NCBI GenBank assembly: GCA_035380245.1
Contig: DAOSXA010000001.1
Location: 1,308,716 to 1,372,715 of the forward strand
From: Candidatus Zixiibacteriota bacterium
GTDB lineage: Bacteria; Zixibacteria; MSB-5A5; GN15; FEB-12
DNA: 64,000 nt
Direction of reading: 5' to 3'
The translations under genes and the position numbers were made by a program. Under the pieces are notes generated by a model. It was not told the origin of the DNA and did not search any database. It saw only the letters and a program-made list of their open reading frames with translations. Below, piece by piece: positions 52,690 to 60,798 of the stretch (position 1 is the first letter of the stretch; each line of letters opens with the position of its first letter).

Positions 52690-53133
52690 TTAATCCCGGT
52701 TTACCACTCGCGTCCCGGCGATCCGGTCGCCGAATCGGGCGCGTTCGGTCGACCTCACGATCAGCCAGACACCGAGGAGATTAAGTACCGGCAGAGCATC
52801 CACGATTCGCAACAGGTTTCGGATCAGGGATCGTCCGGGGCCGGGCACGTTGCCTTGCGGGTCGATCACCTTGATCCGCAACAATCGTTTGCCGATCGTC
52901 CCGCCAACCAGTCCCTCCGTCAACACGAAATAGAGCATGATCACGACCAGGAAAATCAGGCACAGGGGATCGGTAATGAAAAGGCCGTAGCTCCAGCGAT
53001 GATCGGCGGCGGTCATCATCCAGGTTCCCTTGACCAGCCGGGTCACCGGGAAGAAAACCAGACTCAGTGCGATGAAATCAATCACCAACGCCGCGAAGCG
53101 CGGCCAAAGACCGACATAACGGTATTCACTCAT
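52690..53133 (-). CDS. RDD family membrane protein
   Basis: A 147-residue inner-membrane protein with about three helices. The RDD hallmark is the Arg in LWPRFAALVIDFI and the paired Asp in VIDF and the later GGTIGKRLLRIKVID. The function of RDD proteins is largely unknown; some are transporters or exporters of small ions. It is downstream of the ferritin-like gene on the same strand but separated by a terminator. It converges with the thioesterase gene with 27 bp between stops. Confidence 0.85.
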   Translation of the reverse strand: MSEYRYVGLWPRFAALVIDFIALSLVFFPVTRLVKGTWMMTAADHRWSYGLFITDPLCLIFLVVIMLYFVLTEGLVGGTIGKRLLRIKVIDPQGNVPGPGRSLIRNLLRIVDALPVLNLLGVWLIVRSTERARFGDRIAGTRVVNRD

Positions 53134-53270
53134 CCATCACCCCCGATCCATGAATCTCAATGTGTCCGATGTCTGCCCGTCTCGATGCTCTCCGCACCAT
53201 ATATAACTCTGTCTGTCGTTCGGGTCAATCGTTGGACGGAAGATGAACGTGTCTGCCGTTACCCCAGACA

Positions 53271-53299
53271 GAAAAAGGGCAGGATGATTGACCTGCCCT
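53271..53299 (-). terminator. Rho-independent terminator of the ferritin-like gene
   Basis: 9-bp stem AAGGGCAGG / CCTGCCCTT (53274-53282, 53291-53299), followed on the minus strand by TTTC. It is 24 bp after the stop. Confidence 0.8.
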
Positions 53300-53323
53300 T
53301 AAATACTTAGTGAGTCAATTATC

Positions 53324-53611
53324 TCAATGATGGCCGATTTCTTTATCCGTGAAGAGATAATCCTTGAGTTCTTTCTCGAAGGCCTTGTCGTTTCGACGCA
53401 GCCATTCGATCAACATCGCGGCATGCTCTAACTCTTCGTCGCGGTTATGGGCCATGATTTCCTTCAACGTCGGATTGTCGCAGGCATCGGCGCGTTGCAT
53501 ATACCAGTCGACCGCCTCCAGTTCCTCGATCAGGGATGCCAGCGCCCGATGCTTATTGATCGTTTCCGGGCTGAGTTTCTCGCGAAGTTCGGGCATTGCT
53601 TCCAGGGCCAT
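53324..53611 (-). CDS. Encapsulated-ferritin-type (EncFtn-like) iron protein
   Basis: A 95-residue two-helix ferritin-like subunit of the type that dimerises to build a di-iron ferroxidase site. Motifs are EELEAVDWY (metal Glu and the conserved Trp), then NRDEELEHAAMLIEWL (ExxH pair) and YLFT near the end. The pattern is close to Rhodospirillum EncFtn from memory. Ordinary EncFtn proteins carry a C-terminal encapsulin-targeting peptide or are fused to encapsulin. Here the chain ends FTDKEIGHH, with no such peptide, and no encapsulin gene is nearby. It would then oxidise iron in the open cytosol, or be targeted by other means. GGAGG lies about ten bases before the ATG. Confidence 0.85.
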   Translation of the reverse strand: MALEAMPELREKLSPETINKHRALASLIEELEAVDWYMQRADACDNPTLKEIMAHNRDEELEHAAMLIEWLRRNDKAFEKELKDYLFTDKEIGHH

Positions 53612-53632
53612 GGTGATTGTGCCTCCATCTGT

Positions 53633-53672
53633 TATAGCTCATTGCTATATGAGTTATTATTTTCACATTCAA
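53633..53672 (-). promoter_or_regulatory. Candidate promoter and operator of the EncFtn-like gene
   Basis: On the minus strand TTGAAT (53667-53672) and TATAGC (53644-53649) are 17 bp apart. The -10 is the left arm of an inverted repeat TATAGC-N5-GCTATA (53633-53649), a plausible repressor site. The regulator is unknown. Confidence 0.4.
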
Positions 53673-53746
53673 CTCTCCGAATCAACAGAACCTATTCGGA
53701 GACCGATAATATACCCCAATACTATCCCAAACGGAGACTCCGGACA

Positions 53747-53790
53747 ACGAAAAACGCTCGGCAGAGCGGATATCGCTCGCCGAGCGTTTC
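53747..53790 (-). terminator. Terminator hairpin of secreted paralogue A
   Basis: 10-bp stem AACGCTCGGC / GCCGAGCGTT with an inner hairpin, followed on the minus strand by TTTCGTT. A near-copy follows the paralogous gene at 55421-55466. Confidence 0.75.
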
Positions 53791-53838
53791 ACAATCTTAC
53801 TGATGTTATTTCGATTATTTGCGTCGTTTCAATCGACG

Positions 53839-55251
53839 TTAGTCTATTCTCTCCCGCTCGGCCGCTGCCTCGCGTGCCTTCTCCAGCTCCAACTCCGCCT
53901 CGAGCGCTTTGAGTCGAGCCTCTTTGGCCTTCAACTCGTAATAGCGCAAATCGGTCACATAGCCGGTCTGAACCTCGCCCGTTTCGTCGGTGAAAGATAC
54001 CGCTGTCGCCTCCGGGTCTTCGCCCGGATTGGAGGCCACGGTGAGCACCGATCCGTAGGATGTTGGGATGTAGATCGCCGTTATTCGGTAGCGGCCGCAG
54101 GTAACATTGCCTTCGACTTCAGGCGCCGTTCGCTTGGCCCGAAGGTAGTACGTGTGTGCGCCGGCGGCTTCCTCGTAGACGACTCCGTCTACCATTACGG
54201 GAATCGTGGTGTAGTAGCCCGCGGCAGTGGTAGCATCCGCGTACACGTACAATGAGTTCTGGATATAAGTGGTCTCCTCGGTGTTGTCGACTACCTGCAC
54301 GTAAGCACCGGTGGGTGTACTTACTCGGAATGAAACGTACGTGCATCCGAGGAGATAGACATATCCCGGTCCGGGCAAAGTAATCTCTACCGATTCGAGG
54401 GTGGAGTAGGTATTCTCGAGGTTTGTTCCTACGACGGTAGCGTTCCCTTCGCGTGCAATTCCCGGCTCGTTGAACATTTCATCCGAGTTCACGGAGCTTT
54501 CGGGGAGGATCGCCGCGTTGTCGCCGGTCGAACCTCCATCCAGTTCAACCGTCGTTGCACCATCCGAGTCGGCGAGGCGCAAGAGCCCTCCCAGACTGTA
54601 TCGGGAATCGAGGCTGGCTGTTTTTGTCCCATCGTGCTGGTGCAGATAGAGAGAGCCGTAGCTGGTGCCGAACAGAATGGAAGACATGTGTCCGGAATTG
54701 AATAAATACAGGTTGGCGGCATCGTCGGTCAGTTCGAGTCTGCCCGCTGTCTGGCCGCCTTCCATCTGGAAGGACAGTTCATCTTTGAGGGTATCCCCGT
54801 CGGCCCGGAGATACGGATCTCCGGCTACTTCATAGGCTGTGTCGGCGAACAACGATTGGAACGAAAAACCGACGCTGGTGATCCGCTGGCGCGGTTCGAG
54901 ATTGCCGTACCCCCCAACATAGACGTTCAGAAAAAGATCGGTGTTCTTGACGAAGATGTCGGAAGTCAGCGAGGAGTGTGTCCCGAGCGCATAGTTAAAC
55001 AGACCGTTCACTACCTCAACTTTGCACAGATTGCTTGTCCAGATCAAATCCGACGGACTGGTCGAAGTCGAATCGTTCCAGAGGCTGAACTCCATTTCAT
55101 ATATATCATCCGCGACCGGCTGATCATTATCGTCAGCCAGTCGACCCTGATAGTTCACCAACAACGGAATGTCGGCCAACGCTATGCTCGTTATCAGGAA
55201 AGCGGCAATGACTATCAAGATGCCACGATATATCTGGCTACGTTGCTCCAT
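53839..55251 (-). CDS. Secreted beta/coiled-coil protein, paralogue A
   Basis: About 470 residues; not a recognised enzyme. A signal peptide ends near residue 26 (IALADIP). An N-terminal beta domain opens LVNYQGRLADDNDQPVADDIYEMEFSLW-like (seen as YQGRLADDNDQP), a pattern frequent in secreted FCB and candidate-phylum proteins. A middle region with GHMSSILFGTSYGSLYL and DSRYSLGGLLRL resembles tail-fibre-like beta repeats. A jelly-roll-like domain follows, then a C-terminal charged coiled coil (YELKAKEARLKALEAELELEKA). Start chosen at 55251 because GAGGAG lies six bases upstream. It is a tandem paralogue of the gene at 55525-56928. Likely surface structural or adhesive; partners unknown. Confidence 0.7.
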   Translation of the reverse strand: MEQRSQIYRGILIVIAAFLITSIALADIPLLVNYQGRLADDNDQPVADDIYEMEFSLWNDSTSTSPSDLIWTSNLCKVEVVNGLFNYALGTHSSLTSDIFVKNTDLFLNVYVGGYGNLEPRQRITSVGFSFQSLFADTAYEVAGDPYLRADGDTLKDELSFQMEGGQTAGRLELTDDAANLYLFNSGHMSSILFGTSYGSLYLHQHDGTKTASLDSRYSLGGLLRLADSDGATTVELDGGSTGDNAAILPESSVNSDEMFNEPGIAREGNATVVGTNLENTYSTLESVEITLPGPGYVYLLGCTYVSFRVSTPTGAYVQVVDNTEETTYIQNSLYVYADATTAAGYYTTIPVMVDGVVYEEAAGAHTYYLRAKRTAPEVEGNVTCGRYRITAIYIPTSYGSVLTVASNPGEDPEATAVSFTDETGEVQTGYVTDLRYYELKAKEARLKALEAELELEKAREAAAERERID

Positions 55252-55420
55252 ACTTATCTCCTCACGGTATATGGGCTTTCCGGTTGGTAAGTGGTGTATC
55301 AAATCCAATTTAACGCAAAATGCCGTGAATCAAAGGAAAATCGCTTTAATGTAACACTATGCGGATATCGCTCGAGTCCCTGATTAGCCCGGATCGATGG
55401 AGCCGATGCCTCCCATTTCA

Positions 55421-55466
55421 CAACGAAAAACGCTCGGCGAAGCGTATATCACTCGCCGAGCGTTCC
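55421..55466 (-). terminator. Terminator hairpin of secreted paralogue B
   Basis: AACGCTCGGCG / CGCCGAGCGTT stem, followed on the minus strand by TTTCGTT. The arms and spacer nearly equal those at 53747-53790. Confidence 0.75.
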
Positions 55467-55524
55467 GCTATTTTGATTACGACTGCCGACGTCGATTCGG
55501 TCAGTCACGTCATGTCGATTGATT

Positions 55525-56928
55525 CTACTCCAGGCGCTCCCGCTCGGCTGCGGCCTCGCGTGCCTTCTCCAACTCCAACTCCGCTTCGAGCGCTTTGAGT
55601 CGAGCCTCTTTGGCCTTCAGCTCGTAATAGCGCAGGTCGGTCACATAGTCGGTTTGTGGTTGGCCCGTTTCGTCGGTGTAGGATACTGCTGTCGCCTCGG
55701 GATCGTCGCCGGGGTAGGAGGATACTGTATACACTGAGCCATACGAAGTAGGGAAGTACATCGCCGTCATGCGATAACGCCCCATGTTGATATCTTCGGC
55801 AACGGTGTTCGTTCGCTTTGCCTGAAGGTAGTAGGTGTAGGTGCCAGCAGACGATTCGTAGAAAACTCGATCAACCGAAAACGGAATGGCTGTGGAATAT
55901 AGGATTGAACTAGAGGGATCGCAGAATACATAGATCGCCTGATTCGTTACAGTCGATGTGGCCAGATTGCTAATTTGTATGTATACCCCGGAGAAGACAT
56001 CGCCGAAAAACGAAATGTACCCACTGCTGGACAGGTAGACATAACCCGCCTCGGGCAGGTTGATGACCACGCTGTCGTATGGGGCATAGCTGTCACCCAA
56101 CTCTTCTGTTGTGGATCCGTTTCTGACGGTGTGTACGATGCCCGGCTCATTGAACAACTCGTCCGAGTTAACAGAGCTTTCGGGAAGGATCGCTGCGTTG
56201 TCGCCGGTCGAACCTCCATCCAACTCAACCGTCGTTGTTCCGTCCGGGTCGGTAAGGCGCAGAAGTCCTCCCAGGCTGTATCTGGAATCGAGGCTGGCTG
56301 TTTTTGTCCCGTTGTGCTGATGGAGATAGAGAGAGCCATAACTGGTGCCGAACAGGATGGAGGACATGTGTCCGGAATTGTATAGATACATGTTGGCGGC
56401 ACTGGAGGTCAGTTCGAGTTTGCCCACATCCTGGCCGCCTTCTGTCTGGAAATACAGTTCACCTCTGAGAGTATCCCCGTCGGCTCGGAGATACGGATCT
56501 CCGGCTATTTCATAGGCTGTGTCGGCAAACAACGACTGGAACGAGAATCCGACGCTGGTAATCCGCTGGCGCGGGATGATGTTGCCGTAACCTCCTATGT
56601 AAACATTGAGAAACAAATCTGTTCGATCGATAAGCATTTCGGGAAGTAATTCTGAATTTTCGCCGAGGTTATAACTGAAAAGACCGTTGGTAACTTTAAC
56701 TTTGACCGTACCGCTGTTCCAGATTACATCCCCATGAGAGGTCGAAGTCGAATCGTTCCAGAGGCTGAACGCCATTTCATATATATCATCCGTGACCGGC
56801 TGATCGTTATCGTCAGCCAGTCGACCCTGGTAGTTCACCAACAACGGAATGTCGGCTAGCGCCGTACCGGCTGAGAAAACCACGATAACACAGATCATGG
56901 TAATCCGAAATGCCTGGCTCAGCTTCAT
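55525..56928 (-). CDS. Secreted beta/coiled-coil protein, paralogue B
   Basis: A 467-residue paralogue of the gene at 53839-55251 with the same domain order: signal peptide (ends TALADIP), the YQGRL beta domain, the middle SGHMSSILFGTSYGSLYLHQH region, a jelly-roll-like domain and the same charged coiled-coil tail. The C-terminal 45 residues and the middle region are nearly identical to paralogue A, whereas the roughly 130-residue domain after PESSVNSDELFNEPGI is diverged. AGGAG lies nine bases before the ATG. Each copy has its own leader and terminator, so they are separate transcripts. Function is unknown; the variable domain may bind ligands. Confidence 0.7.
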   Translation of the reverse strand: MKLSQAFRITMICVIVVFSAGTALADIPLLVNYQGRLADDNDQPVTDDIYEMAFSLWNDSTSTSHGDVIWNSGTVKVKVTNGLFSYNLGENSELLPEMLIDRTDLFLNVYIGGYGNIIPRQRITSVGFSFQSLFADTAYEIAGDPYLRADGDTLRGELYFQTEGGQDVGKLELTSSAANMYLYNSGHMSSILFGTSYGSLYLHQHNGTKTASLDSRYSLGGLLRLTDPDGTTTVELDGGSTGDNAAILPESSVNSDELFNEPGIVHTVRNGSTTEELGDSYAPYDSVVINLPEAGYVYLSSSGYISFFGDVFSGVYIQISNLATSTVTNQAIYVFCDPSSSILYSTAIPFSVDRVFYESSAGTYTYYLQAKRTNTVAEDINMGRYRMTAMYFPTSYGSVYTVSSYPGDDPEATAVSYTDETGQPQTDYVTDLRYYELKAKEARLKALEAELELEKAREAAAERERLE

Positions 56929-57152
56929 TATGTCTTTCTCCTGAAAAATTAATTACGTGTAGCTATATTTATCGGTATTGGTAGTATTGTATTGAATCTA
57001 ATTTAGCTGCAATCGCGCGGTATCAAAGACAAATCGCGGTTTTCCCGGCAGAAAAAAGACATAAAAGGAAGAGTTTTTTGGCAGTCGCTCGGTTATGGTA
57101 TCGACAGCTAAAAAAGTTAGCGAACTATAACCGTGGAGCGGTTGGGGAGACG

Positions 57153-57821
57153 TTATAGATGTTCTTCGCCGCCGTAGGTCGGCAGTTTGCGAAGTTCCTT
57201 CTCGAATACTTCTACCACACCTGTAACAGCTCCCGGCAGAGTTTCCGACCGGATATGGCGGCCCGTGTACATATCGTCCCAACGGGTGTTGTATTTTGCC
57301 AGAACCGTCAGACGGTCACCGTCAAGATCGTACAGCGACATTTCTGCGTAGGTGTCGACTCCATCCATCGAATGTCTGATGGACAGATCCAGGACAACCA
57401 GGGCGTCTTCATCGAACAATCCCGCAAATCGTTTCCATGAGTGATCGGTATATTGTGACCAGTCCGGTTCCTGCTGGCGGAGCCTCGCTTCGACCGAGCC
57501 GGTAGAATGAACCGTGAATAATCCCGTCTCGTTGAGTTTTGAAAACAGCAACGAATCAGCCAAGGCACAGGCCCGGTCGCCGTCGAGTTCGTAATCGGGC
57601 ATAGTGAGACGCATATAAGCTACCGTCTCCGGGTCATCGGTGTCATACCCTTCTTCGGGGATAATCACCAAACAGGGCCAAAGCGCTATCGTCTTGATCG
57701 AATCGAGAGCGTAGGCGCGAGGCAGATAAACCTGTTTGTGGATAGAGCCGCAAGTGCAGAGAGAAAAGCTGATTCCTGTTACCAGCAGCAGCAACAATCG
57801 CCTGGGCAACCTTTTCAGCAT
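57153..57821 (-). CDS. Probable lipoprotein of unknown function
   Basis: About 222 residues. The ATG at 57821 has GAGGAG five bases upstream, better than an extension to 57908. A signal peptide of basic residues and LLLLLVTG ends SLCTCG, a likely lipobox. The mature part has a mixed alpha/beta pattern resembling the GNA1162/curli-type lipoprotein fold that binds or helps assemble envelope complexes: KTIALWPCLVI, DSLLFSKLNETGLFTV, ALVVLDLSIRH. I could not assign a family with confidence. It is downstream of the REC-CBS operon but separated by a hairpin. Confidence 0.65.
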   Translation of the reverse strand: MLKRLPRRLLLLLVTGISFSLCTCGSIHKQVYLPRAYALDSIKTIALWPCLVIIPEEGYDTDDPETVAYMRLTMPDYELDGDRACALADSLLFSKLNETGLFTVHSTGSVEARLRQQEPDWSQYTDHSWKRFAGLFDEDALVVLDLSIRHSMDGVDTYAEMSLYDLDGDRLTVLAKYNTRWDDMYTGRHIRSETLPGAVTGVVEVFEKELRKLPTYGGEEHL

Positions 57822-57847
57822 TTTTCTCCTCTTATCAAATAATTTTG

Positions 57848-57878
57848 ATAGACCGGGATCCTCGTGATCCCGGTCTAT
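57848..57878. terminator. Strong hairpin between the REC-CBS operon and the lipoprotein gene
   Basis: 13-bp stem ATAGACCGGGATC / GATCCCGGTCTAT around a five-base loop. On the minus strand it is followed by CAAAATT rather than a T-run, so it may end the operon or shield the lipoprotein leader. Confidence 0.6.
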
Positions 57879-57977
57879 ACCAATGTGGTGTCGGATTAAC
57901 GATCGCAACTCATAAGTCAGGTCCGCCTTCGTCTTCGGATCTGACGACGGGGGCTGCCGATTACATCCTCAGAATCG

Positions 57978-58862
57978 CTATAACTCAGCCCCCGCGAGCC
58001 GTGCAGTGGCGATGATCAAATCACGACCGCGCAGGATACCTGCCAGGTTACCTTCGCACACTACCGGAATGTTAATCAGGCGGTGCTCCACCAGCAGGTG
58101 GACCGCCTCCATCAACGGTGTGTTGACATCGACGAAGACCTGTTCCAGGATAAGTCCCTCGATCGTTTTATTCCCGAACAACTTGCTCTGAGCCAGCAAC
58201 ATTCCGGTGAAATAGGTCGCATAGGGGGAATGCCGCAGGGCGTCCGGAATCAGCAGGGTCAGTAAATCGGAAAAGCGGATCATCCCCAGGAATTTTTCCT
58301 TCCGGTCGTATACTAAAGCCGAACGCACCTGGCCGTATATCGAATCGGGAGGAATCGGTTTGCGATAGGCCTCGGCGATTGCTTTTAACACCGAGGTCAA
58401 CGGTTCATCGACATACACCTTGGGGTACAACTCCGGCGGCGCCATTAACTCGGAGATAGTCGGCTCCTTCATCAGGTCGGTCATCTCGCGCGACAGAAGC
58501 CCCCGGATACGTTCGCTCAATTGATCGACTTCGACCGGTTTTTGCAGGAAATCCACGATCTCCAGCCTGATACCGGCCAGAGCGGTGTTGAAATCACCGT
58601 GCCCGGTCAGCATGATAACCGGCAGGTCCGCTTCGCTTTTGCGTATTTCTTTGAGTGTCTCGATTCCGGACAGCCCGGGCATCATCTGATCCAGAATAAC
58701 GATATCGAACTGATTGGCCTTGATCGTACGGAGACCTGCTTCGCCGTCCGGTGCTTCACTTACCTCGAAACCGCGCCGCGATAATCCCTGCGATATGGCC
58801 CTTCTGAAATCCGCCTCATCGTCGATGATAAGGAGCCGGATTTTGGTATCTTCTTTAGTCAT
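57978..58862 (-). CDS. Response regulator with REC and CBS-pair output
   Basis: A 294-residue regulator, last gene of the transporter operon. The receiver (about 8-122) has LLIIDDEADF, acceptor Asp in VILDQMMPG, LTGHG and Lys in LQKPV. A linker (TISELMAPPELYPKVYVDE) leads into two CBS motifs (about 140-205 and 235-290), the second with VNTPLMEAVHLLVEHRLINIPVV. CBS pairs bind adenosine nucleotides. There is no DNA-binding domain, so the output is expected to be protein binding or an energy-state gate, most simply on the SLC13 transporter encoded just upstream (27-bp gap). AAGGAGAG precedes the ATG. The role is inference from context. Confidence 0.88.
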   Translation of the reverse strand: MTKEDTKIRLLIIDDEADFRRAISQGLSRRGFEVSEAPDGEAGLRTIKANQFDIVILDQMMPGLSGIETLKEIRKSEADLPVIMLTGHGDFNTALAGIRLEIVDFLQKPVEVDQLSERIRGLLSREMTDLMKEPTISELMAPPELYPKVYVDEPLTSVLKAIAEAYRKPIPPDSIYGQVRSALVYDRKEKFLGMIRFSDLLTLLIPDALRHSPYATYFTGMLLAQSKLFGNKTIEGLILEQVFVDVNTPLMEAVHLLVEHRLINIPVVCEGNLAGILRGRDLIIATARLAGAEL

Positions 58863-58889
58863 AATAATTCTCTCCTTAGCATCAGCCGT

Positions 58890-60737
58890 TTAATAGGCTG
58901 TGAGACCGCTAAATCCGAGTATACTCCAGTAGAATATACTAACCAACAACAGGACGGCGAACGCAATAACCGTACAGATGATGCCCGCTCTCAGGAAATC
59001 CTTCGCCGTCAGATAACCGCTCGAATAAACGATTGCATTCGGCGGCGTGCCTATCACCAGCAAATAAGCCATGGATGAAGCACAAGCCGTGGCCATGCCC
59101 ATGAACGGAACCAAAGTTGTTCCGGGATTGGAGACCGCCGCCATGGAGAGGGTGATCGGTCCCACCGAAGCCGCCGCCGGTCCGTCCGCCATCAGGTTGG
59201 TCATGAACACCGTCACACCGCTTCCGGCTGCGAGCAAAGCAGTCCCGGAGGCGATCCCAATCGAGGCCAGCCCTTCCACGATCGAACGTGCGATCCAATA
59301 AGCCGCGCCGGTCTGATCGAGCGCCCGACCGAACACGATCGCCCCGGCGTACAGCCAGACCACGCCCCAGTCGACTTTTTCATGATAGTCGCGCCAGTTG
59401 ACGATCCCGGTCAGCAGATAAGCCACCGCTCCGGCCACAGCGATCACACCGATTCCCAGACGGATACCCGTCAGGTCGAGAATCAGGTTTTTCTCGGTGA
59501 CCCAGCCCAGGAACATCAGGACGAAAATTACCACCGCTATGATCTGCTGCCGATTCCATCCGCCCATGTGTTCGATGTCTTTCTTGAGCGCCGTCATCGC
59601 CGGTCGCAGGTCGCTGATTTTCGGCTTGAAGACGCGATTGAGTGTGAACCAGGTAATCGGCATCATCACCAGCACGAACGGCATGCCGTAGATCATCCAT
59701 TGACCATAACCGATGGAAAGCCCGAACATGTCCTCCATGTAGGTCATCATGATCACGTTGCGAGCGCCTCCCGACGGTGAACCGAAGCCGCCGATATTGC
59801 AGGCCATGGCGATCGTGATCATCAGCAGTTTGGCCAGTTCGTTGTCTTCCGGATTAGTTTTCGAGAGACTGTTGCTGTAGAGCACGATCCCGATCGGCAG
59901 GAAGATCGCCGCCAAAGCATGATCGGAAATGAACGATGCTGCCGGCGAAATAACCAGGATCATGATCGCCGTCACCCAGGCCACGCTCGGTTTGGCCAGA
60001 CGTCTGAAGATCATCAGGCAGATGCGTTTATCAACTCCCGTCTTCACGAACGCGGCCGCGAACATCAAACTGCCCATGATAAACCAGACGGCGTCGGACC
60101 AGTAAAGCTGGGCGATCTCGCTACGCCCCACGATTCCCGAAAAGACCAGGATCAGACCTATACAAAACGCTACCCCCGGAAGCGGCATCGCTTCGGTCAT
60201 GAAACAGACAACGACGAACGCGACCATGGCGATACAGACGAGGATATGCTTTGCCCATTCATCGACTCGTTTTTTCTGCTTATCGGTGAGCATGTCATAG
60301 CTCAGTTTGTCGTAGCGAAGGGCTCGCGCCTGAGCCAGCAGCCCGTCAACTTCGGCCTTCTCCATTGCCCCGATAAATTCCTGAAATTTCGAGAAATGGC
60401 TTTCATCGAAACTCAGGCCCATGTTCTTGAAATCCTTCGGTTTTTTCTTGAGCAGTGTCTCTTTCTTTGACGCCCCCTGCATCATTACACCATTCATAGC
60501 CTCGACGGTGAACATCTGCCATTGTTCCACGTCCTGGAATGGTGTGGTAAAAATCTCCTTAGCCAGGAAATCCTCCACACATTCCCGACCTACCGAGTAT
60601 TCCACGGCCACATCCAGCATGCTGGCCGGAATCGGCAGCAACAGAATCACCACGAAAAGGCCAATTGCAATGGAGAAGCGCTTGTAATCGATATATCGAT
60701 CGTAAGCGCTGATCTTAGCCTTCAGTTTCTCGCCCAT
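58890..60737 (-). CDS. SLC13/DASS-family anion transporter
   Basis: Predicted sodium-coupled symporter for dicarboxylates, tricarboxylates or sulfate. The 615-residue inner-membrane protein has about 11-13 helices. The N-terminal region (about 45-165) is a large soluble charged insertion not usual in small DASS proteins. Family features are FMTEAMPLPGVAF, the first-motif region ISPAASFISDHA, AMACNIGGFGSPSGGARN (substrate/sodium hairpin), and the second repeat's GSGVTVFMTNLMADGPAAA and GTPPNAIVYSSG. Internal two-fold repeat symmetry is visible. It lies between REC-REC and REC-CBS genes in a kinase operon under a sigma-54 promoter. AGGAG lies nine bases before the ATG. The substrate cannot be settled from the sequence. 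Confidence 0.92.
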   Translation of the reverse strand: MGEKLKAKISAYDRYIDYKRFSIAIGLFVVILLLPIPASMLDVAVEYSVGRECVEDFLAKEIFTTPFQDVEQWQMFTVEAMNGVMMQGASKKETLLKKKPKDFKNMGLSFDESHFSKFQEFIGAMEKAEVDGLLAQARALRYDKLSYDMLTDKQKKRVDEWAKHILVCIAMVAFVVVCFMTEAMPLPGVAFCIGLILVFSGIVGRSEIAQLYWSDAVWFIMGSLMFAAAFVKTGVDKRICLMIFRRLAKPSVAWVTAIMILVISPAASFISDHALAAIFLPIGIVLYSNSLSKTNPEDNELAKLLMITIAMACNIGGFGSPSGGARNVIMMTYMEDMFGLSIGYGQWMIYGMPFVLVMMPITWFTLNRVFKPKISDLRPAMTALKKDIEHMGGWNRQQIIAVVIFVLMFLGWVTEKNLILDLTGIRLGIGVIAVAGAVAYLLTGIVNWRDYHEKVDWGVVWLYAGAIVFGRALDQTGAAYWIARSIVEGLASIGIASGTALLAAGSGVTVFMTNLMADGPAAASVGPITLSMAAVSNPGTTLVPFMGMATACASSMAYLLVIGTPPNAIVYSSGYLTAKDFLRAGIICTVIAFAVLLLVSIFYWSILGFSGLTAY

Positions 60738-60798
60738 GCCTTATTACTCCTGGTTGAACTCCTCAAATCCCAACATCATTGCCTGATTCGATTCCCGG

